Source of the DNA: Pseudacidobacterium sp036264445
GTDB taxonomy: Bacteria; Acidobacteriota; Terriglobia; Terriglobales; Acidobacteriaceae
Assembly (NCBI GenBank): GCA_036264445.1
Contig: DATAQW010000323.1
Location: forward strand, 1 to 37,812
DNA: 37,812 nucleotides
Reading direction: 5' to 3'
Shown: in pieces, positions 31,965-37,812 of the stretch
How the letters are laid out: the number at the start of each line of letters is the position of its first letter
How positions within the stretch are numbered: position 1 is the first letter of the stretch
The notes under the pieces: model-generated
What the model was told of the DNA's origin: nothing
Database searches by the model: none
What the model saw: the letters and a program-made list of their open reading frames with translations, nothing else
Program-made: the position numbers and the translations under genes

Positions 31965-32678
31965 TTATGACAACTGTTTCTCTTCCATCAGAACGGCATA
32001 AGCAAACCCGCCAGCTACGCCGCCAAGAATCGGAGCGACCCAGAAGAGCCACAACTGTTGCAACGGCCACCAGTAGCCCGCAAAGATCGCGGGGCCCGTG
32101 CTGCGCGCCGGGTTCACAGATGTATTCGTGATCGGGATGCTGATGAGGTGAATCAGCGTGAGGCACAGACCAATCGCGATAGGAGCAAGGCCTGCAGGAG
32201 CGCGCTTATCTGTCGAGCCCATAATGACCCAGACAAACGCAGCGGTGAGTACGAATTCAGCGACAAAACAAGCCAGCAGATTGTATCCACCTGGCGAATG
32301 CGAGCCATAGCCATTTGAGGCAAAGCTGCTGGTGGCCGCGTCAAAAGAAGGATTGCCAGTAACGATGAGATAGAGAACCGCCGCCGCAGCAATTCCTCCC
32401 AGCACCTGGGCAATGATGTAAGCAGGCAGATCTTTTACCGGGAAGCGCTTGCCAGCTACCAGTCCGCAGGAAATTGCAGGATTGAGATGGCAGCCGGAAA
32501 TATGGCCAATGGCAAACGCCATGGTCAGCACAGTCAAACCAAAGGCAAAGGCGACACCTAGAAAGCCGATCCCCAACTGAGGGAACGCCGCTGAAATCAA
32601 AGCTGCTCCGCAACCACCAAAGACCAGCCAGAATGTTCCCAGAAACTCCGCAATCGAACGCCGAATCAATGACGACAC
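31965..32678 (-). CDS. aqpZ: Aquaporin Z, water channel
   Basis: A 237-residue inner-membrane major intrinsic protein with six transmembrane helices and both NPA half-helix motifs: HLNPAIS (NPA at 66-68) and SVNPARS (189-191). The residues matching the AqpZ selectivity filter are F46, H177, T186 and R192, the combination of water-selective channels rather than glycerol facilitators. The start is GTG 32678, preceded on the - strand by a near-perfect AAGGAGGA seven bases away. A terminator lies just downstream. The gene is monocistronic and has no visible link to the eCIS. Confidence 0.96.
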   Translation of the reverse strand: MSSLIRRSIAEFLGTFWLVFGGCGAALISAAFPQLGIGFLGVAFAFGLTVLTMAFAIGHISGCHLNPAISCGLVAGKRFPVKDLPAYIIAQVLGGIAAAAVLYLIVTGNPSFDAATSSFASNGYGSHSPGGYNLLACFVAEFVLTAAFVWVIMGSTDKRAPAGLAPIAIGLCLTLIHLISIPITNTSVNPARSTGPAIFAGYWWPLQQLWLFWVAPILGGVAGGFAYAVLMEEKQLS

Positions 32679-32834
32679 AGACGAATCCTCCTTGTACGGG
32701 CGAGTTCTGAATCCGCCAAGACGTTACCACAGAAGCACTTAGTCAGCGAAAGTATTTTCTCGCGCGAGGCGCAGGAGGTTGGAGAATATGGGTAAGTCTA
32801 TGAAGAGACAGTAATTAGAAACAGTCAGGGGCAG

Positions 32835-33764
32835 TTACTCAACAACAACTTCTCCCGCGCCTTTGCCGCCGCTGGTCAGCGTGATCGCGGCTGCAAGAAT
32901 CAATCCGCCACCGATCCACGCAAGTGGGCCAAGTCTTTCACCCAGAAGCTTGACACCCAGTATAGAGCCAAGAGCTGGTTCGATATTCAGAAAAACCCCA
33001 GCCCGTGATGCAGGCACACGATGAATGCCCACATTCCAGAGCAGTATGGCGCAGGTGTTGCAGAAAAGCCCGCTGGCAATCAGTGCCAGCCAGGCGCGAG
33101 TGCTTACGCCATGCACGGGCGGCATGCCTTTGCGCAGCAATACCCATGCGAACAGCATGGCCGATCCTGTCAACAAGCCGTAGGCAGTGACTTGCATAGG
33201 TGAGTTTGTTCGCATCAGATGCTTGTTCAGCAATACCCATGCCAGCGCAATCAACAGCGAGACGATGATAAGCAGATCGCCGGCCAAGGTCGGCCCGTGA
33301 GCGGAAGCAGAGGAGTGCCCGCCAAGAACGATCATCGACACGCCGGCCGTTGATGCGGCAAGAGCTATCCAACCCATCCAGTCAAGTCGTTCATGAGCGA
33401 AAATCGATGCCCCCACTGCGAGAATCACCGGCATGGTGCCAACCATCAAGGCAGCGTGACTCACGGTTGTTAATGACAGCCCTTGAAACTGCAACAGATA
33501 CTGCACAGGAATGCCGAGAAACGAAGCCACCAGCAGCAGTGACCATTCACGCTGAGTAAACCGTGGCCGCCGCAGCACCAGCAACAGGGGGAAACAGGCA
33601 AACAGAAACCGGTAGAACACCATGTGCGCCACCGACATTTCGGCCAGCGCAATCTTGCCAAAGAAAAAGCCTGTGCCCCAAAGGCATCCTGCTAAAGCAC
33701 ACGCTCCGTAGCCGACAAGGGCATGCGTCGATTTTTCAACTGATCCTGTTGCGACGGAGGGCAT
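32835..33764 (-). CDS. DMT superfamily transporter (EamA family)
   Basis: A 309-residue inner-membrane protein with about ten transmembrane helices arranged as two EamA repeats. The N-terminal repeat starts GYGACALAGCLWGTGFFFGK and the second includes LALIASGLFCNTCAILLWNV followed by an ALGSILGVKLLGERLGPLAW motif, typical of drug/metabolite exporters. The substrate cannot be deduced; the family includes amino-acid and metabolite efflux proteins. ATG 33764 has a weak AGAAG upstream. The neighbours (aquaporin, M13 peptidase) give no functional hint, and the 70-base gaps suggest independent transcription. Confidence 0.88.
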   Translation of the reverse strand: MPSVATGSVEKSTHALVGYGACALAGCLWGTGFFFGKIALAEMSVAHMVFYRFLFACFPLLLVLRRPRFTQREWSLLLVASFLGIPVQYLLQFQGLSLTTVSHAALMVGTMPVILAVGASIFAHERLDWMGWIALAASTAGVSMIVLGGHSSASAHGPTLAGDLLIIVSLLIALAWVLLNKHLMRTNSPMQVTAYGLLTGSAMLFAWVLLRKGMPPVHGVSTRAWLALIASGLFCNTCAILLWNVGIHRVPASRAGVFLNIEPALGSILGVKLLGERLGPLAWIGGGLILAAAITLTSGGKGAGEVVVE

Positions 33765-34016
33765 TCTTCTAATGTGGCATAAGCGGAGGATCCGTGCCCT
33801 CCGATTCTTGCTGCTAAATTCGAGTGGCTTTATGGTGCATCACTTAATGCCCGGAGGGCAGCAAATCAGCTCTGTGCTGAAGTCGTTCTCCGGCTGTCGC
33901 TCAGGGCAGGATGCCGGGACCGGCTGGTCTGGAGCGACCAACGGGAGCGCCATTAAGGTTGATACTGCAAACAGACAAGAATGGCGCGCAATCCGCGCGT
34001 ATCGCTTGACGCGCAG
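33765..34016. other. 252-bp intergenic region between DMT transporter and M13 peptidase genes
   Basis: It should carry the DMT promoter and the M13 gene's terminator. A short GC hairpin (GCGCG 33984-33988, CGCGC 33994-33998) followed on the - strand by CATTCTTGTCTG is a weak terminator candidate for the M13 gene. Nothing else is evident. Confidence 0.3.
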
Positions 34017-36080
34017 TCACCAGATGGCGCAACGGGAGGCTGGGGCCATAGGTGTTCCGGTTTTGCAGCCGAAGGCTTTCTGGAATTCGGGCAGATTTAC
34101 GACCACGCCGTTCACACGGAAATCTTCCGGTGAGTGCGGATCGGTTTGCACCCGCAGCAGGAGATCTTCAGGGCGATTATTCTGGCACCAGCCTTGCCCA
34201 TAGGAAACGAAGAACTGCTGAGCGGGTGTGAGGCCGCCATATTCGGTATCGCCTTTCTTGGTTAGATCCATGCCGCTCTTCTGTGCCCGATCCAGATAGG
34301 CAAGGAAAGCGAGCTTCAATCCGCCAAGATCGGCAATGTTTTCTCCCAGTGTCAGCTTGCCGTTTACGTGCAGCTCATTGACAGCGACGAATCCGTCGTA
34401 CTCTTTCACCACGCAGTCGGCTCGTTGGGTAAATTTCTTTCCGTCTTCCGGCGTCCACCATTCTTTGAGATTGCCTTCAGCATCAAACTGACGTCCCTCG
34501 TCATCAAAGCCGTGCGTCAACTCATGTCCGATCACGCCGCCGGCATCGCCGTAATTCACAGCGTTATTCTGGCTTGGATCAAAATAAGGCGGTTGTAGAA
34601 TGCCGGCAGGGAAGTTGATGTCATTCATCTGCGGGTTGTAGTAAGCGTTCACCGTCGGCGGAGTCATACCCCACTCGCCGCGATCGACAGGTTTGCCGAT
34701 TTTGTCGATCTGTCGCTTGACTTCGAACGTATCAGCGCGCTGCGCATTGCTGAGCGCATCTCCGCGAACGACAGTCAGGGTTGAATAATCGCGCCATTTA
34801 TCGGGATATCCAATTTTGTTGGCGACGGCGTGCAGCTTTTCTTTTGCGCGGGCCTTGGTGGCGTCGCTCATCCAGTCAAGCTGGTCGATGTCGCGGCCCA
34901 TTGCGGCTTCGATGTCATGCGTCAGTTCCAGCGTGCGCTGCTTGTCTTCCGGGCTGAAGCGCTGCGCAACGTAAACCTGTCCCAGCGCTTCGCCAAGCGC
35001 TCGGTCTGTTGCGCGAACGCAGCGCTTCCAACGTGGCTGCTGTTCGGGCTGGCCTTCCAGAATTTTTCCGTAGAAGTTGAACGACTCTTCATCGAGTGCC
35101 TCTGGCAATGCTGTTCCAGGCGTTTGCCGGATCACCGCCCAGCGCAGATAGATCTTGATCGAATCAAGATCGGCATTTGCCAACACCTGATTCAAGCCGT
35201 TAAAGAACTCAGGCACGGTGACATTGAGCGAATCGACCGGCGGCGTGTCCAGTGCCCTCAGATAGCGTGTAAAAGCGAAATTCGGTGTGCTGCTGTCGAA
35301 TTTTGCCAGCGTCTGCTTGTGATAAAGCGCCTGCGGGTCGCGCCGCTCCACATTGCTGAGAGAGTGCTTCGCCAACTCGGTTTCGATTGTCAGAACTGTA
35401 TCAGCGTTTTTCGCTGCCTGCGCCTTTGACTCACCGAGCAGTTCAAATGTGCGTGCTACGTGCTCTTTATATTGATCGCGCAGCTTTACTGATTTCTCAT
35501 CTGTGCGCTCGTAATAGCCTTTTTCGGGAAGCCCAAGGTCCGCCTGGTCGAATTCCGCAATTTCCTGTGTCGCATCTTTGAAATCCTGATCGCTGCTGAA
35601 TCCGAAGAAACTGCCGATACCAATACTGTCGAGGTATGCGGCCAGTTCAGGCAGATCGTTTTTCGATTTCAGCGCTGCGATTCTGTCGAGCACCGGTTGG
35701 ATCGGCCTTAATCCGGCCTCATTAACTGCATTGGTATCAATGCACGACGCGTAATAATCGCCAATCTTCTGCTCGTTGGGGGTACGTTCAGAGCCACCTG
35801 CAGCCGCTTTTTCAAGAATCGACTTAAGCACCAGCCGGTTCTGGTTTTCCAGCTCCGTGCCGCGGCCATAAGAAGATTCATCTGCCGGAATCGGGTTCTG
35901 CTTCAGCCATCCACCGCAGGAGTACTGGTAGAAGTTCACGCACGGATCAACACTTGTATCCAGCAGTGTGGGGTCAAGCGCTTTTAGGTTCTTTTGCGCG
36001 TCTGGTGCACTCTGTGCGAAAGTTGCGAAAGATCCGGCAAGAAGCAGGCTGGAAAGCAGGGAGAAGCGGGTCAGGTACAT
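34017..36080 (-). CDS. M13 family metallopeptidase (neprilysin/PepO type), secreted
   Basis: A 687-residue zinc endopeptidase with a signal peptide (MYLTRFSLLSSLLLAGSFAT, cleavage near residue 24). The mature part starts with VDPCVNFYQYSCGGWLKQNP, the M13 N-terminal signature. The zinc site is HELTH (519-523) in VIGHELTHGFDDEG, with the third ligand E580 in GENIADLGG. The substrate-binding NAYYNPQMNDINFPAGILQP segment lies before it. The C-terminus ends in CAIW, the family's conserved CxxW. Length is normal. These enzymes cut small peptides in the periplasm or outside the cell and are amplified in Acidobacteriota. GAGG lies five bases before ATG 36080. It is not linked to the eCIS by any visible feature. 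Confidence 0.95.
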   Translation of the reverse strand: MYLTRFSLLSSLLLAGSFATFAQSAPDAQKNLKALDPTLLDTSVDPCVNFYQYSCGGWLKQNPIPADESSYGRGTELENQNRLVLKSILEKAAAGGSERTPNEQKIGDYYASCIDTNAVNEAGLRPIQPVLDRIAALKSKNDLPELAAYLDSIGIGSFFGFSSDQDFKDATQEIAEFDQADLGLPEKGYYERTDEKSVKLRDQYKEHVARTFELLGESKAQAAKNADTVLTIETELAKHSLSNVERRDPQALYHKQTLAKFDSSTPNFAFTRYLRALDTPPVDSLNVTVPEFFNGLNQVLANADLDSIKIYLRWAVIRQTPGTALPEALDEESFNFYGKILEGQPEQQPRWKRCVRATDRALGEALGQVYVAQRFSPEDKQRTLELTHDIEAAMGRDIDQLDWMSDATKARAKEKLHAVANKIGYPDKWRDYSTLTVVRGDALSNAQRADTFEVKRQIDKIGKPVDRGEWGMTPPTVNAYYNPQMNDINFPAGILQPPYFDPSQNNAVNYGDAGGVIGHELTHGFDDEGRQFDAEGNLKEWWTPEDGKKFTQRADCVVKEYDGFVAVNELHVNGKLTLGENIADLGGLKLAFLAYLDRAQKSGMDLTKKGDTEYGGLTPAQQFFVSYGQGWCQNNRPEDLLLRVQTDPHSPEDFRVNGVVVNLPEFQKAFGCKTGTPMAPASRCAIW

Positions 36081-36205
36081 ACAGGCCTCGTAAACGAGAG
36101 ACTTTCAGGTTTTGCGTTATCACAAACATACGCTAAAGCAGGACATATGGTTCACTCTTTGTAGCAAAATGGTGTGGTTGAGAGATAGTCCGTTCAGGGG
36201 ACGGC

Positions 36206-37441
36206 GTGCAACGAGGCTTACATTTGGCGAAAATGCTGATGCAGACGTTAGTGCTGGCAGCGATTTTGGGCATTCCGCTACTTTATGGCGCCAGCACGAA
36301 ACAGAATGATTCCGGCCCAAAGCCCGATCTGCGCATTCCAGTTGAGCAGCTGGGGTATTCTGCGCCGAGCGCCTTCTATCTAACCGCGCGGCTTTCCTCG
36401 ATTTCCCTCGATTTCATCGATAACGATCATTTGTTGTTCACCTTTCGTCTCTCTGGCTTGATGAAGCGAACACCTGATTCCCGGCCAACAGACGAGGACC
36501 AAACCATCCGCGCTGCCGTGCTTGAATTGCCGAGCGGCAATGTGGTTGCGAAGACTGAATGGCGCATGCACGATCATGGTCGGTATCTGTGGCGGCTGTC
36601 TGGCGGGCATTTCCTTGTACGGCAGCGCAGTACGCTTTTTATCACAGATGCTACGTTGCAACTGCATCCCTTTATCAATAGCGACGCTCCGCTCGATTCA
36701 GTGCAGATATCACCTGACCGTAAGCTGATAGCCATCGAGGCGGAGGATAAAAAAGAAAGTCGCCAAACGCTGGCCAGCGCATCGGGCGATCTGGGAGATG
36801 CAGAGCCTGACGAAAAGCCGGTGCAGATATTTATCCTGAATACGGATAGCCGCGCCATGATTGCACACGCTGAAACGCTCAACGCCGTCGATATCCCCAT
36901 GATGGGAGAAGGACGTTTGCAGGCGGTACCCGGAAATCGCGACAAATGGATTATCCGCTATCTCCCATTTAAAGGAGAACCACGCGAGCTTACAGAAATT
37001 GAATCTTCCTGCCATCCATCGGAAGAGGCAATCCGGTCCGATGTGGCGTTGATTTTCGCATGCCCGCGCTCCAGCAACGATCACCAGGTCAGTGCAGTTA
37101 ATCTGGAAGGGAAAACTCTCTGGCAGCAACGTTGGGAGAGCCGCTACATCTGGCCTACTTTTCAGCTTGCGCAGAATGGAAGCCGGTTCGCCTACAGTTC
37201 GTTACAGGTCTCACATCCGGTAGGCATCATGGAGCCCGTTGATGAAACATCCATCGTGAACCAGATGATCGGGGTGTTTGACACGGATACAGGCAAGCTG
37301 CAGTTAGTGAAGAATGCAACTCCGATTCTCAGCGCAGGACAGAATTACGCACTTTCTCCCGACGGGTCGCGGTTCGCTATACTGCGTGACGGCGTGATTG
37401 AGATCTACAATCTGCCGCCGGTAGCAATGCCTGCACGTTGA
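36206..37441 (+). CDS. Predicted exported protein of unknown function, beta-propeller-like
   Basis: A 411-residue protein with an N-terminal signal segment (LMQTLVLAAILGIPLLYGAS, residues 11-30). The rest alternates short strands with turns such as VQISPDRKLIAIEAED, FLVRQRSTLFITDATLQL and YALSPDGSRFAILRDG. The SPDG/SPDR motifs are like blades of WD40 or YVTN-type propellers. No catalytic residues are evident. Similar orphan proteins occur in Acidobacteriota. GTG 36206 has AGGGGA four bases upstream (36196-36201) and is listed; ATG 36233 would leave a shorter signal peptide but has no ribosome site. It converges with the LytTR regulator gene. Confidence 0.65.
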   Translation: MQRGLHLAKMLMQTLVLAAILGIPLLYGASTKQNDSGPKPDLRIPVEQLGYSAPSAFYLTARLSSISLDFIDNDHLLFTFRLSGLMKRTPDSRPTDEDQTIRAAVLELPSGNVVAKTEWRMHDHGRYLWRLSGGHFLVRQRSTLFITDATLQLHPFINSDAPLDSVQISPDRKLIAIEAEDKKESRQTLASASGDLGDAEPDEKPVQIFILNTDSRAMIAHAETLNAVDIPMMGEGRLQAVPGNRDKWIIRYLPFKGEPRELTEIESSCHPSEEAIRSDVALIFACPRSSNDHQVSAVNLEGKTLWQQRWESRYIWPTFQLAQNGSRFAYSSLQVSHPVGIMEPVDETSIVNQMIGVFDTDTGKLQLVKNATPILSAGQNYALSPDGSRFAILRDGVIEIYNLPPVAMPAR

Positions 37442-37454
37442 TTTCTCTCCAGCG

Positions 37455-37476
37455 AAAAAAATCCTTTTGCGGATTT
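37455..37476 (-). terminator. Probable intrinsic terminator of the LytTR regulator gene
   Basis: Arms AAATCC (37459-37464) and GGATTT (37471-37476) with a six-base loop. Read on the - strand the stem runs into seven T residues, about 30 bases after the regulator stop. The stem is A/T-rich and short; on the + side only a TTATTAG follows, so it may act weakly for both convergent genes. Confidence 0.45.
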
Positions 37477-37505
37477 ATTAGTGTGCTTTGGGGCTCTGCT
37501 AGTTT

Positions 37506-37812
37506 CTAGAGCTTGAACAACTCGCGCAAACGCCGTGTCTGCGCTCGGCTCACAGGAATTTCCGTCTGTTTCTTATCATCCATGCGCAGCTGATAGCTGC
37601 TCTTGAACCACGGCACGACTTCCTTAATATGGTTGATGTTGACCACATAGGAGCGATGCGCGCGCCAGAAAATCAACGGATCAAGCTGATCGAGCAATTC
37701 TTCCAGCGTGCGGCATTTTGACTGGCCTTCGAGCGTAGGCGTTACGACTGTAATTACACCTTCATCAATGGAAGCGAAGCAGATGTCTTTCTGGTCGACC
37801 AGCAGCAGACGG
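37506..37812 (-). CDS. LytTR-family response regulator, C-terminal part (cut by window end)
   Basis: The frame is open to the right edge, so only the last 102 residues are visible. They form a LytTR DNA-binding domain: RLLLVDQKDICFASIDEGVI, a CRTLEELLDQL helix, then PLIFWRAHRSYVVNINHIKE and IPVSRAQTRRLRELFKL. This is the domain of LytR/AlgR-type regulators, normally fused to a receiver domain that would lie upstream, outside the window. The target genes cannot be read from this sequence. The partner histidine kinase is probably farther upstream on the same strand. The TTG at 37697 is internal, not the true start. Confidence 0.9.
   Translation of the reverse strand, partial: RLLLVDQKDICFASIDEGVITVVTPTLEGQSKCRTLEELLDQLDPLIFWRAHRSYVVNINHIKEVVPWFKSSYQLRMDDKKQTEIPVSRAQTRRLRELFKL

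Noticed and set aside
33772..34203. 143-codon + strand frame starting between the DMT and M13 genes
   Set aside because: Its second half is antisense to the M13 C-terminus, it has no ribosome site, and its composition is not protein-like.
1..37812. tRNA, rRNA, CRISPR arrays, insertion sequences or attachment sites
   Set aside because: I looked for cloverleaf ends, regular spaced repeats, transposase motifs and terminal inverted repeats and found none that I can support.

Overview
The window is dominated by one long co-directional gene cluster on the + strand (1 to about 29974). It encodes an extracellular contractile injection system (eCIS), a phage-tail-like particle related to Afp, PVC and MAC particles, followed by a rack of four candidate payload proteins. 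The 7.8 kb after it holds ordinary chromosomal genes: a secreted G1 glutamic peptidase, aquaporin Z, a DMT transporter, an M13 metallopeptidase, two secreted proteins of unknown function and the end of a LytTR regulator. The G1 peptidase, the M13 peptidase and this style of eCIS suggest an acidobacterium (Terriglobia/Acidobacteriaceae). That is inference from gene content; no rRNA or other taxonomic marker is present.

Layout. Positions 1-4820: sheath (cut by the window start), inner tube, zinc-ribbon baseplate chaperone-like protein, a largely disordered protein with a short conserved-looking tail, and a Pvc16-type terminator. Positions 4823-7118: Pvc15-type AAA+ ATPase and a small protein. 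Positions 7153-10526: CIS tube-family baseplate protein, LysM-like protein, gpD-type hub, gpV-type spike base, PAAR-like tip and gp25-type wedge. Positions 10528-18621: two baseplate J/gp6-type wedge proteins and a gpI-like tail protein with a probable beta-helix. Positions 18687-22358: a DUF6519/beta-helix protein, the probable fibre or surface adhesin. Positions 22367-29974: four proteins with N-terminal DUF4157 domains (HELxH) and four unrelated C-terminal domains. No tape-measure gene is visible inside the window.

How the genes work together (inference from the families). Sheath and tube form the contractile body. Gp25, the two J proteins and the gpI-like protein form the baseplate around the hub and spike. 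The Pvc16 homologue caps the tube and the ATPase acts in assembly. The fibre protein gives target binding. The four DUF4157 proteins are the likely cargo: a caspase-like protein, an aspzincin-like metalloprotease with an OmpA-like domain, a protein with an OmpA-like domain and an unrecognised cysteine-rich C-terminus, and a zinc phospholipase C-like protein. Genes in the structural part are tightly packed, with several ATGA or short overlaps, consistent with one long transcript starting upstream of the window. The most novel material is the payload rack, plus domain insertions in the fibre (about 20151-20787) and in the second J protein (14163-14743).
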